Below are positions 1 to 8,178 of a stretch of DNA of 64,000 nucleotides, piece by piece. This DNA is from a virus. Each line of letters opens with the position of its first letter. Within the stretch, counting starts at the first letter, position 1. The DNA lies in IMG/VR virus record IMGVR_UViG_3300044796_000662, positions 248,001 through 312,000 of that record; one strand, 5' to 3'. The position numbers and the translations under genes are program-made. Below the pieces are notes generated by a model. That model had not been told where the DNA came from, searched no databases, and saw nothing but the letters and a program-made list of their open reading frames with translations.

Positions 1-420
1 ACGGTTCGCACTGTAAGGCACCCCGACCACTCGCACGCGCATCCCGCCGTCCTCGAAGACCGTGCTCCGCAAGTGCCGAAAGACCCCCGTCTCGTAGAGA
101 ACACCCAGAGGTTGACCGGCCACGCTGTCGAGTCGGTTGTAGGCGATGTCGTGGTTGCCCTCGACGCAATACGTGGGCACCCCATACGTGTTGTGCACGC
201 TAGCCGTTTCCACAACGATCGCGTGGGGGTTGCGACTGGCAGCCTTGATGTGGAAGTAGTCGCCCCCATCGAGGACGGCCTTGACCTCATGCTCCTTGGA
301 GAAAGCCCCGATCTGCCGGAGGTTGGACCAGATCTCCGCGGGGTAGTCCGCCTTCCAGGAGGAAGGGCTACGGTCGCAGAGATGGGTGTCTGTCCGGTAG
401 AGCAGAGAGACGCGCGGCAT
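1..420 (-). CDS. sbcD: SbcD/Mre11-like nuclease subunit, partial
   Basis: This is the N-terminal part of a calcineurin-like phosphoesterase; the gene runs off the window edge. Translating the minus strand from the ATG at 420 gives the order of metal-binding motifs expected for SbcD/Mre11: TDTHLCD near residue 11, DGGDYFH near residue 60 and EGNHD near residue 95. These correspond to the usual D-x-H, GD and GNHD blocks; the first is T-D-T-H rather than S-D-T-H. It starts one base after the stop of the SbcC-like gene, so the two should be translated from one message, as in bacterial sbcDC and T4 gp47/gp46. The expected role is processing DNA ends during recombination. The C-terminal half and capping domain are not visible. 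Confidence 0.85.
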   Translation of the reverse strand, partial: MPRVSLLYRTDTHLCDRSPSSWKADYPAEIWSNLRQIGAFSKEHEVKAVLDGGDYFHIKAASRNPHAIVVETASVHNTYGVPTYCVEGNHDIAYNRLDSVAGQPLGVLYETGVFRHLRSTVFEDGGMRVRVVGVPYSANR

Positions 421-421
421 A

Positions 422-1666
422 TCAGGCCAGCTTCCTCTCCTCGTGGCTGTGCCCGATCTTGACGGGCTGTGCGCACGAAGGACAGAAAGGCAGGGACTTG
501 ATCTCTCCTACCAGTACCTTCTCGTCAGCGAGAGTCTTGTCGTAGTTGTTCTCCAGGTTCGAGATGGTCTCTTCGAGCGAGGCCATTCTCGACGCGAACG
601 ACGAGAGCTGGAGGAGTCGATCCCTGGCCACCTTGAGGCCCGTGGGGTCCGGCGTCGTGACGTTCTCGACCCCCTTGAACTTGACCCACTGATCCTGCAA
701 GCTCTGGAGCTTGTTCGTCCAGGTCGAGAGCTTCTCGAACTTGTCCGCGGCAGCGACGACAGGAGCGGCGATCGGCGTCGGGATGGTCTCGACACCCATG
801 AGCGACTTCACAGCCGTCGCGCGATCGATCACATCGGACTGGTAGCGGGAGAGCTTCTCGAACTCACTGCGCTTGGCCAGCACTGCGTCGATGGTGGGGA
901 CTGGCGTTTCGACAGCCTTCTTCAGGGTATCGACGCGGAAGCCGATCGCTCGCAGTTCCTCGATGTAGGAGTCGAGAGACTCGACTGCCTCCTGAACGAC
1001 GGTGATCTGCCCGAGCTTCTTCTCGACCGCGACGACTCCCGCCACGGCCTCGTCGAGGCCCTCGTACTCGTTGATCTGATGCGTTAGCTCGGTCATGTCC
1101 TTCTCCCGGACCTTCCTTGTGGAGACGGCCTCTTTGCGGTCCTTCTCGACGAACCTCATCGCGACGTTGATGCGGTCAAGATGGGCAACGTCGGAGAACA
1201 CGTCAGCGACAACTCCGCCCGACTGGTCGAGCAAGAAGATGTTGTCGAACTGGTCAGCGATCTGGAGCAGCTTGGCGTTGGGCCCGATCTGCACCATCCC
1301 GAAGTCCTTGGCGAGCTTGGGCCTCTCCAAGAAGTCCGGGGTCCCTCTGTTGGGGACCCCGTAGTCCTGACCGTTGAACGTGTAGCTGTTGCGCTTGTCC
1401 CCCTTCTCCCACTTGAGGTCGAAGCCCTCCGTGCGGAGGTGCACCGAGCAGTAGCATTCGCAGGTCTTGGACCCGCGCAGACGCCTATGACAGGCGACAC
1501 CATGACGGACGAACGAGGTCCCAGTCGCGCCCGTGAGGGCCGCGCGAACGGCCCTCACGATGGCGCTCTTGCCGATGTCGGACTTCCCGACGAGGGCGGT
1601 GAACCCGTCGATGTTGATCGAGACGTGCTCGATCGATTGGAAGTTCCGGACCTCTACGTCGATCAT
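422..1666 (-). CDS. SbcC/RecF-like ATPase with short coiled coil
   Basis: A 414-residue AAA/SMC-type ATPase. The N-terminus MIDVEVRNFQSIEHV is the typical SbcC/RecF start, followed by Walker A GKSDIGKSAIVRAV at about residues 27-40. Residues 170-390 are charged and heptad-like, consistent with a coiled coil. The chain ends shortly after CPSC (about residue 398), which resembles a Rad50/SbcC zinc hook. Full SbcC has a second coiled-coil arm and a Walker B lobe after the hook; those are absent. Short proteins of this shape occur in phages, so it may be a family form rather than a truncation. It sits directly upstream of the SbcD-like nuclease and downstream of RecA, in a recombination operon. 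The partner assignment rests on gene order. Confidence 0.8.
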   Translation of the reverse strand: MIDVEVRNFQSIEHVSINIDGFTALVGKSDIGKSAIVRAVRAALTGATGTSFVRHGVACHRRLRGSKTCECYCSVHLRTEGFDLKWEKGDKRNSYTFNGQDYGVPNRGTPDFLERPKLAKDFGMVQIGPNAKLLQIADQFDNIFLLDQSGGVVADVFSDVAHLDRINVAMRFVEKDRKEAVSTRKVREKDMTELTHQINEYEGLDEAVAGVVAVEKKLGQITVVQEAVESLDSYIEELRAIGFRVDTLKKAVETPVPTIDAVLAKRSEFEKLSRYQSDVIDRATAVKSLMGVETIPTPIAAPVVAAADKFEKLSTWTNKLQSLQDQWVKFKGVENVTTPDPTGLKVARDRLLQLSSFASRMASLEETISNLENNYDKTLADEKVLVGEIKSLPFCPSCAQPVKIGHSHEERKLA

Positions 1667-1668
1667 GA

Positions 1669-3051
1669 TCAGGACTCGCCGGTTCCGCCGTCGATGTCCT
1701 CCGAACCGGGCACCTCATCGTCGCTGTCGAAGGCAGCGTCGTCGCCGAGGTCGGACTCGATCTCCGCGATGAGGGCGTCGTCCTCGCTCTGCTGCTCGGC
1801 AGGGTTGACCGCGGTCGCCGTCGAGAACATGGCCGCCGTGACCTTCGCTTGCAGCTCGGCCAGCAGCTTGGGGTTCTCCGTGAGAACCTTCTGGAAGGTC
1901 TCCTGACCGTGGTAGCGCTGACCGTCGTAGATCAACCAGCCAGCGGCCTCCTTCTTGATCTGCTTGAACCGGATGCCGTTCTCGATGATCGAGTACGTGT
2001 CATCGAGCCCCTGACCGAAGCGAATGAAGATGACCCCCTCCTGGCCCTGCTTCAGGTCGATCTTGGTCTTGACGATCTTGACCTTCGTCACGTTGCCGTA
2101 GGGCAAGCTGATGTCCTTGCCCGTGAGCGCGTCCTTCTTCTTGATGACCTTGCTCATGATGCGGGTCATCCGAAGACGCAGAGACGAGTAGAACTTGAGA
2201 GCCTTGCCGCCCGGCGTCTGATCCTCGTCGCTGGCCCCGTACCCCCCGCCGCCCGTGGAGATCTTGGCGCGCGTCTGGTTGATGAAGATGACCGCCGTCC
2301 CCTTCTTGGGGTTCTTCTCGGGGTCAGGATACTTCGCGAGCCAGATGACGAGCTTCTTGAGGTTGCGCGTCAGCGGTCCCGCGACCGATCCGATGCGCTC
2401 CGCGTCGCCCGCATCCTTCTCCAGTTCGTCCTTGGGCACCATCGAGGCGACGGAGTCCACGACGATGAGGTCCACGCCAGCGCGGATGAGGAGGTAGATG
2501 GCCGTCATGCCCTGTTCGAGGGTGTCCGGCTTGAGGTAGAGAAGCTTCTCCTCGGCGAAGCTCATGCCGCACGCCTTCGCGTACCCGTCGTGAAGTGAGT
2601 GCTCGAAGTCGAGGAACGCGGCCACGCCTCCGGCCTTCTGGCACTGGACGACCGCCGAGATGGCCAGCGTGGTCTTGCCGCACGACTCTGCGCCGTACAG
2701 CTCGATGATGCGCCGACGCGGGTAACCCGGGCAGACTGCGCCCTTGCCATCCGAGGCGGGCGAGCCGCCCATAAGGTTGTTGAGGACGATGGACCCGCTG
2801 GGGATGTGCGCCATCGTCGTGAAGCTCGGCTTCACGGTTTCCAGGCCACCTGCGTGCTTCTTGAGCAGCGCGCGAGCTACGGAGGCGATGGACTGACCCT
2901 TCTTCGGGGCCTCGTCCTTCTCAGGAGCCTTCTTCTTCGGGGTCTCCTTGGGCTCCTCCTTGGCTTCGGCCTTGGTCTCCTTGGGCGGCTCGGGCGGCGG
3001 TGCCTTGTTGTCCTTCTTGCTCATGGTCTCGCTCATGGTGGGGGTCGTCAT
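1669..3051 (-). CDS. recA: RecA/UvsX-like recombinase
   Basis: Strand-exchange ATPase of the RecA family, 460 residues. Walker A is GAESCGKTT at about residue 118. IIVVDSVASMVPKDELE-like sequence (seen as LIVVDSVASMVP) gives the Walker B region, and INQTRAKIS matches the RecA loop 2 area. The first 55 residues are unusual: a Lys, Glu and Pro-rich tail with no homology to the core, possibly a charged regulatory or DNA-contact extension. Three in-frame ATGs (3051, 3036, 3021) could start translation, and all lie inside the end of the upstream ruvC frame. The C-terminus is acidic, as in many RecA proteins. The product should drive recombination-dependent replication with the neighbouring SbcCD, RuvC and RecD2. 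Confidence 0.9.
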   Translation of the reverse strand: MTTPTMSETMSKKDNKAPPPEPPKETKAEAKEEPKETPKKKAPEKDEAPKKGQSIASVARALLKKHAGGLETVKPSFTTMAHIPSGSIVLNNLMGGSPASDGKGAVCPGYPRRRIIELYGAESCGKTTLAISAVVQCQKAGGVAAFLDFEHSLHDGYAKACGMSFAEEKLLYLKPDTLEQGMTAIYLLIRAGVDLIVVDSVASMVPKDELEKDAGDAERIGSVAGPLTRNLKKLVIWLAKYPDPEKNPKKGTAVIFINQTRAKISTGGGGYGASDEDQTPGGKALKFYSSLRLRMTRIMSKVIKKKDALTGKDISLPYGNVTKVKIVKTKIDLKQGQEGVIFIRFGQGLDDTYSIIENGIRFKQIKKEAAGWLIYDGQRYHGQETFQKVLTENPKLLAELQAKVTAAMFSTATAVNPAEQQSEDDALIAEIESDLGDDAAFDSDDEVPGSEDIDGGTGES

Positions 3052-3703
3052 TGGGGTCTTGCTCCACTAGGGAAAATCGGAAGAAGCGGTCATCCTCTCG
3101 AAACACTGTCCCACTCTTCACCGTCTGACCGGCGCGCTTGCCCTTCACGTACGTGTGCGTACGGAGGAACGTGTGCTTCTCGGAGGGAACAAGATCGGCC
3201 TCGGTGAGCAGACCCTTGTCCAGCTCCCAGAAGCGCGCGGCGAAGCGGGCGACGTGATACGCGTCTGCCTCGTTGTGGTTGAAACGTCCCTTGATGCCCG
3301 TGTCTGCGCGTGCCGCTTCCACCATGTCGCTCTTGCGCATCTCGCCCTTGCGGACGCTGGGGTCGAGCTTCGTCAGCGACTTGACCGTGGAGGGGTCGAA
3401 GTAGACGACGTCCTTGCGGTGCTGGAAGACGGCTTCGTTGACCATCACAAAAAGCGCATACGCTCCCGGTGAGAAGGTCGCACCGAAGATCGGGGATTCG
3501 ACGCCCACCGCTTCGATCTGGGGGTACGTGTCTAGCAACCTGTTGACCAGGCTGCGCAACGACATGTACCGCGTGACGAAGACCTCTTTCGTCGTGGTCT
3601 TCTGCACGCCACGTGCGATGACCCTCGCGGTTCCGAACTGCGAGGAGTCATGCACGCACCAGCCGAAGCCAGTGAGCGACGGGTCAAGTCCGAGGGTAAT
3701 CAT
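2921..3703 (-). CDS. ruvC: RuvC-like Holliday junction resolvase
   Basis: RNase H-fold resolvase. The start MITLGLDPSLTGFGW carries the first catalytic Asp (D7). VGVESPIFG near residue 63 gives the Glu, and NEADAYHVARFA near residue 140 gives the C-terminal acidic residues, in RuvC order. The fold should end near residue 155-210, but the frame stays open for another 130 bases across the start of recA, giving a low-complexity His, Asp, Gln and Glu-rich tail. Either the two genes overlap by about 130 bp or recA uses a later ATG and still overlaps. A GGTGTAG box lies about 30 bases upstream of the ATG. The expected role is resolving recombination or replication junctions before packaging. Confidence 0.8.
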   Translation of the reverse strand: MITLGLDPSLTGFGWCVHDSSQFGTARVIARGVQKTTTKEVFVTRYMSLRSLVNRLLDTYPQIEAVGVESPIFGATFSPGAYALFVMVNEAVFQHRKDVVYFDPSTVKSLTKLDPSVRKGEMRKSDMVEAARADTGIKGRFNHNEADAYHVARFAARFWELDKGLLTEADLVPSEKHTFLRTHTYVKGKRAGQTVKSGTVFREDDRFFRFSLVEQDPNDDPHHERDHEQEGQQGTAARAAQGDQGRSQGGAQGDPEEEGS

Positions 3704-3753
3704 GGGCGAGAGTAGAGAGAGCCTTGCGGCCCCCTCTACACCCGACCTCCCGC

Positions 3754-4617
3754 TCAGACGTTGTCGAGCAGCTCCGTGAAGTCGCCGCCTGCGGCCACGT
3801 CCGAAACGGCACTGCCGCCGGCCGAGCCGAGACCGAGCTTCTCGCGAAGCGTCGGGGTGCTCATCTCGCGGAACGGCACGAGCTTGTCGTAGAAGCCGAC
3901 CGCCTTCTCCAGGACGACCTGCTTGAACTTGTCGCTCTTGAGCCACGTCGCCGGACCGTCTGCGGCCGGCTCGATCTGCTGGTACTTCTCGTCCTTGCAC
4001 TCCAGGAGGAGATCCTGGTTGGCGATGCCGGCGCCGTTGCGCACGAGGCCCATGTTGACCTTCCAGATCAGGTCGTAGCGCTTCGAGCTGAAGCGCCAGG
4101 GCATGATGCGCCAGTTGGCGAAGTTCGCCTTGTCGATCTCACCCTTGCGGTTGGTCGGGTAGATGATCAGGAGCGTCGAGAAGTACGTCTTCGGCGCTTC
4201 CAGCTTCTTCCAGACCTCGTCCTCCTCTGCCGTGCCCTTGCCGAGCCGGGAGAGAACGAAGCCCAGTCCGTCGCCACCGTAGTGAGCGCTGAACTTTTTG
4301 AAGCGGACCTCGGTCAGGTCCAGCTTGTCCACCTGCGTGAGCTGATCGACCGTCTTGCCGAGGGCCGCCGCGCGATCCGCGAGGGCCTTGGCAGCGATCT
4401 TCGCTCGCTCTTCTGCGGGCATGCTCGGGCTCTTCTTCCGAGCCTTCGCGACGGTCGCCACATCCACCGGGTGGAAGTAGATGATGCTGGCGCGGTCCGT
4501 CTTGCCCTTCTGTCCCTTGTACCACTCGATGTCGGAGTCGGACTTTGCCGCCTTCCGGTCTTCCTCATCGAGGCCAAGGTCGCTCTCGTACTCCGAATCC
4601 ATCTCTTCTGTGCTCAT
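3754..4617 (-). CDS. Putative single-stranded DNA-binding protein
   Basis: Not assigned by a diagnostic motif. The inference comes from context and architecture: a 288-residue soluble protein in the recombination operon, with a mixed basic and aromatic core (KRYDLIWKVNMGLV, NWRIMPWRF) and a Gly/Ala linker leading to the acidic tail GGDFTELLDNV at the C-terminus. Phage gp32-type and bacterial SSB proteins end in such acidic tails that recruit partners. The next gene upstream ends in almost the same tail (DNDFTDLFDNL). The ATG at 4617 has GGAGAA seven bases upstream; a GTG at 4620 is an alternative. The upstream leader is about 140 bases and contains an imperfect palindrome. Confidence 0.5.
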   Translation of the reverse strand: MSTEEMDSEYESDLGLDEEDRKAAKSDSDIEWYKGQKGKTDRASIIYFHPVDVATVAKARKKSPSMPAEERAKIAAKALADRAAALGKTVDQLTQVDKLDLTEVRFKKFSAHYGGDGLGFVLSRLGKGTAEEDEVWKKLEAPKTYFSTLLIIYPTNRKGEIDKANFANWRIMPWRFSSKRYDLIWKVNMGLVRNGAGIANQDLLLECKDEKYQQIEPAADGPATWLKSDKFKQVVLEKAVGFYDKLVPFREMSTPTLREKLGLGSAGGSAVSDVAAGGDFTELLDNV

Positions 4618-4701
4618 CACTGTTCTCCGTTGTGGGAAACCCCGAGGCCGACAAGATGCCGATTAGGCTGGGTGGCTCAGAGTGACCAGTTGCGTTGCGG
4701 G

Positions 4702-4724
4702 GACGTCTGACACGTCAGAACGTC
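4702..4724. repeat. Imperfect palindrome in 5' leader
   Basis: The arms GACGTCTGAC and GTCAGAACGTC pair with one bulged base around a short loop. The element sits about 90 bases upstream of the putative SSB gene start, between it and a GGTGTAG box at about 4737. It could be an operator or an RNA hairpin for autoregulation, as gp32-type proteins often repress their own mRNA. No protein partner can be named from sequence. Confidence 0.4.
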
Positions 4725-4760
4725 CGGTGGTGTGTCTCTACACCGCTAAGAAGGGCCCAA

Positions 4761-5603
4761 TCACAGATTATCGAAGAGGTCTGTGAAATCGTTGTCCGCG
4801 ACTGCGGACTGCATGGGCATAGCGGGCACGGAGACGGTCACCACGGGCGCGGGCGCACTGGGCTCTTCTGCTGGAACTGCAAGAAAGTCTCTGATTTCAT
4901 CCTCTTCCGAAGCCGGCTCTTTGGGCCCAGCGACGGGGGTAGCAGGAGCAGCCTTCACGGGCTCAGCCTTCTCGATGACGGGCTCCTCCGGAGCACCGTT
5001 CGCCTCCAACATCTTCTCGATGTCGTCCTCGTCGATGCCTTCCGGTCTCGCGTGAACCCCCGGGGTAAACGCAGCCTGCATCGCATCTGCACCGCCACCC
5101 ATGGCGGTCGGCCGCTCGTCGCCGTACATGGCGCCGGTCTCGTGTTCATCGCGAATCAGGCCGCGCTGCGTTTGGATCTCGCGCATCGTGTCCTTCAGCT
5201 CGCGGTGCCGCAGCTTCACGAAGTCCTCGACGTGCTCCAGATCGAGCGCGTCGTTCTTGAGGTTCATGATCTCGCGGTGCTCGTCCTTGAGGATGATGTT
5301 GATCTGCGACTCCCGGTCCTTGATGTTCGGGAGATTGCGGACGATGGGGTTCGTGGCCAAAAGACCGTCAGCCGCGATCTTGAAGGCCGTCTCCTTGCGA
5401 CGCAGCTCGAAGTCGATCTCCATCTTGGATCGCCGCACTTCGTTCAAGAGGAGCACCACTTGATTCGTGTGATTGCGGCACGTGGCGATCATGTCCTGAA
5501 GGTACTTGGGGCCCAACACAGTCGGGTCGTTGGCCAGACGGATCTGGTACTTGTCACACTCCGACATGACCCACTGCATACGGTCGTTCGTCATCCTGGC
5601 CAT
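4761..5603 (-). CDS. Hypothetical coiled-coil protein with SSB-like tail
   Basis: Not recognised. Residues 1-150 are helix-rich and charged (LRRKETAFKIAADGL, VKLRHRELKDTMREIQTQR), predicting a helical bundle or coiled coil. Residues 165-265 form a long Pro, Ala and Glu-rich linker. The last eleven residues DNDFTDLFDNL match the tail of the putative SSB gene next door (GGDFTELLDNV). Shared tails suggest both proteins dock the same partner, or that this protein competes with SSB for it. Start ATG at 5603 has GGAG eight bases upstream, and the gene begins two bases after the stop of the preceding gene, so it belongs to the same operon. Confidence 0.65.
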   Translation of the reverse strand: MARMTNDRMQWVMSECDKYQIRLANDPTVLGPKYLQDMIATCRNHTNQVVLLLNEVRRSKMEIDFELRRKETAFKIAADGLLATNPIVRNLPNIKDRESQINIILKDEHREIMNLKNDALDLEHVEDFVKLRHRELKDTMREIQTQRGLIRDEHETGAMYGDERPTAMGGGADAMQAAFTPGVHARPEGIDEDDIEKMLEANGAPEEPVIEKAEPVKAAPATPVAGPKEPASEEDEIRDFLAVPAEEPSAPAPVVTVSVPAMPMQSAVADNDFTDLFDNL

Positions 5604-5605
5604 CT

Positions 5606-5968
5606 TCAGGCTCCGTTCTTCAAGTGCTTGGCGATCTGCGCGTCGTAGCGGGCGAGGATCCCGAGCGCCTCTTCCTTGGCCTCCGCGGGCGGCAAGATGA
5701 GGCGCTTGACGGCGTCATCGTACGTTGCGGCAACCACATGCTTGCAAAGCAAGCAACGCACGATCTTGAGGTCGTCGATCCCCCAGGAGGCGCCCTCGCC
5801 CACCTGGGATGAACCGTCGTCCCGCGACGCCGTGACAGAGTAGAACGCCGACCGCTTGCCTGCTTCGACGCTGCACGAGACCGTGATGCGGTCGTGGCGG
5901 ATCTCAGTGGTCAGCTTTGACAGGCGTGCTCTCTGGTCGTCCGTCAGCTCCTCGTGCAGGCTCGACAT
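5606..5968 (-). CDS. Hypothetical protein, two-Cys
   Basis: A 120-residue soluble protein with no recognised domain. It has an N-terminal helical part (ELTDDQRARLSKLTTEIR), a central beta-rich stretch (ITVSCSVEAGKRSAFYSVTAS) and a CLLCKH motif near residue 85 that could hold a metal with other ligands. A GGTGTAGAGAGAGC segment ends two bases before the ATG at 5968. The start lies 65 bases inside the end of the upstream RecD2-like frame, so the two genes overlap unless RecD2 ends earlier than its stop codon suggests. Function unknown; the position implies a role in DNA metabolism. Confidence 0.6.
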   Translation of the reverse strand: MSSLHEELTDDQRARLSKLTTEIRHDRITVSCSVEAGKRSAFYSVTASRDDGSSQVGEGASWGIDDLKIVRCLLCKHVVAATYDDAVKRLILPPAEAKEEALGILARYDAQIAKHLKNGA

Positions 5969-8177
5969 GTGCTCTCTCTACACCAGCACGAGCTGCCACC
6001 GCCTCGTTGACTGCTCGGGCGAAGACCGTGTTCCTTTGGATCACACGGTCGTTGCCGATAGCCTTGTGAACTGCCGACTGATCACCGATGAGCCACACCT
6101 TCTTCTTCGCTCGGGTCACGGCCGTGTAGAAGAGGTTGCGCTGAAGCATCCGGCCCTGTGCGCGCACCACGGGCAGGACAACCGTATCGAACTCAGACCC
6201 CTGGGACTTGTGGACCGTGATGCAGTAGGCGAGCCTCAGCATCCCCAAAACCGACGTCTTCGGGATCTCCACCTGCATGTCCGGAGCGGTACCCACGCTG
6301 TGGATGCGGACTGTGAAGTTGTCGCGCCCGATGGTGATGAGTTTCCCCATGTCCCCGTTGGACACGTTCAAGCCGTAGTCGTTCTTGATGACCATGACAC
6401 GGTCACCCTCACGAAAGTGCAGGCTCCCGACCTTGTGCTCCTTCTGCCCGTTGTTCAGAGGGTTGAGCTGCTCGCGAATGGCTTGGTTGAGGTTGTGTAC
6501 CCCCACCGGCCCCTCGTACTTGGGGGATAGCACCTGGAAATTCGCGTCCCGGGACTTGAGCTTGACCGCCATCTGGACGATGAGGTCCACGATGCGATCC
6601 TCGTCCTGTAGGTTGACGAACTGGAACTCCTCGGTTGGCTGACGGCCTTCGAGCTGCGGAGCCTGGCCCTTGTTGATCTTGTGGGCCGCGATGACGATCG
6701 CGCTCTGCTGTGACTGCCGGAAGATGTGCGTCAGACGCACGTGCGGGATACTCGGACACGAGAGCAGCTCACGCAGAACGTTGCCGGGACCGACCGAAGG
6801 GAGCTGCGCGTCATCGCCGACGAGCACGAGCATCGTCTCTGGATGCAGCGCGTCGAGGATGCGATAGAAAAGCTCCTGGTCCACCATGGACATCTCGTCC
6901 ACGATGACCGCCCCGATGCCGAACTTGTTGCGGGAGTTGAACTCCCAGGCGGTGCCCGTCCAGCCGAACGTCCTGTGGATGGTCGATGCCGGCTCCCCAG
7001 TGACCGCTGCAAGGCGTTTGGCTGCGATGCCGGTAGGTGCCATCAAGAGACAGGAAACCCCCGTCTGCTTGAAGAGGCGGACGATGGCACGGATCAGGGT
7101 CGTCTTGCCGGTGCCAGGTAGCCCCGTCAGGGCAAGCACCCGGTTCTCCACGAGCTTGCGTACGGCCTCTCGTTGGGCTTCTGAGAGGTCGATGGTGTTG
7201 CCCTTCTGGTACTGCCCGAGGAACCCTTCCAGGTCGATGTCGAGCTTCGAGGGCGTCACGAACTCGGCCAGCTTACGAGCCCCCTCGCGCTCATACATGT
7301 AGAGGTCCGGCAGGTACACGCCGACCTCGGGATCCACCCGGACAGCCCCACTGTCCACGAGGCGGTTGACCGACGCCATGAGACGGTCATGTAGGTCGGC
7401 CCCCTCGAATCCCTCGGACAGGTCGTTGACGAGCAGGCCCTTGAGCAGATCGCCGAAGGCCCCACGCCGGACGGCCAGATGGCCTTGCTGCGCCTCGGAC
7501 TTGAGGATCCAGAAGACTGCCCCGTCCATCCTGCGAGGGTCGTCCCGACCGATGCCGATACGTGAGGCAAGCTTGTCCGCCTTCGAGAAGACGAACCCGT
7601 CCACGGCCACGAGGCGGTACGGGTTGTCAGAGATGAGCGAGACCGCTTCTGTGCCGAACTTCGTGAAGACGTTCCGAACAACGTCTTCCGAGAGGTCGTA
7701 GTCCTGAAGGAAGATGGACAAGTTGCTCAAGGCGCGAGCCTCAGCCCACCGCAGGAGTGCAGACTCCGCGAGCACCCGCCTGGCCTCAGGGACCACGGCC
7801 ATGACCTCCTCGGGGTTGTCCGTGAGCTTGTCGAAGGTCAGCGTCCCGAAAGCATCAACGATGGACTCGACGAGCTGCTTGTCCTCGAAGCCGGAGACGC
7901 ATTCGTTCAAGAAGCGCTGAACCCCAAAGTCGTGCGTTGCCCAGGGGAACCACCCGTAGAGCGAGAACTGGCGCCCGTACTTCGGATGCCGGATCCAGTC
8001 CCCCACGAACTGCACGGAGATACCCGTCCGGATCTGTTGCAGACCGTAGAGGTGGCCCGTCAACGTGACGGTCTTCTCGTGGACGTGGGGCTCGGCGTGA
8101 TCCACCTCGAAGGCGAAGACGAAGAAGTCGTTGCCCTGATGGATGACCCGCGAGACGTGGCCGAATACGCTCGCCAT
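5904..8177 (-). CDS. recD2: RecD2-like SF1B DNA helicase
   Basis: 757-residue 5'-3' helicase. The N-terminal third holds an OB-like region and helix-hairpin-helix repeats (LTDNPEEVMAVV, ISDNPYRLVAVDG), the hallmark of RecD2 rather than RecBCD-bound RecD. Helicase motifs follow in order: motif I GLPGTGKTT at about residue 345, motif II VIVDEMSMVD at about 400, motif III VGDDAQLPSVGPG at about 430, motif IV near FRQSQQS, and the C-terminal motif V/VI region AYCITVHKSQGSEFD and FYTAVTRAKK near 640-680. It starts one base after the ligase stop. The last 25 residues, past the helicase fold, overlap the next gene. Likely role is fork repair or recombination. Confidence 0.92.
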   Translation of the reverse strand: MASVFGHVSRVIHQGNDFFVFAFEVDHAEPHVHEKTVTLTGHLYGLQQIRTGISVQFVGDWIRHPKYGRQFSLYGWFPWATHDFGVQRFLNECVSGFEDKQLVESIVDAFGTLTFDKLTDNPEEVMAVVPEARRVLAESALLRWAEARALSNLSIFLQDYDLSEDVVRNVFTKFGTEAVSLISDNPYRLVAVDGFVFSKADKLASRIGIGRDDPRRMDGAVFWILKSEAQQGHLAVRRGAFGDLLKGLLVNDLSEGFEGADLHDRLMASVNRLVDSGAVRVDPEVGVYLPDLYMYEREGARKLAEFVTPSKLDIDLEGFLGQYQKGNTIDLSEAQREAVRKLVENRVLALTGLPGTGKTTLIRAIVRLFKQTGVSCLLMAPTGIAAKRLAAVTGEPASTIHRTFGWTGTAWEFNSRNKFGIGAVIVDEMSMVDQELFYRILDALHPETMLVLVGDDAQLPSVGPGNVLRELLSCPSIPHVRLTHIFRQSQQSAIVIAAHKINKGQAPQLEGRQPTEEFQFVNLQDEDRIVDLIVQMAVKLKSRDANFQVLSPKYEGPVGVHNLNQAIREQLNPLNNGQKEHKVGSLHFREGDRVMVIKNDYGLNVSNGDMGKLITIGRDNFTVRIHSVGTAPDMQVEIPKTSVLGMLRLAYCITVHKSQGSEFDTVVLPVVRAQGRMLQRNLFYTAVTRAKKKVWLIGDQSAVHKAIGNDRVIQRNTVFARAVNEAVAARAGVERAHVEPARGADGRPESTPVKADH

Positions 8178-8178
8178 A

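Noticed and set aside
443-1087. Long plus-strand open frame antisense to the SbcC-like gene
   Set aside because: It mirrors the minus-strand coding frame in GC-rich DNA, has no known domain and no ribosome site; the minus frame has clear ATPase motifs.
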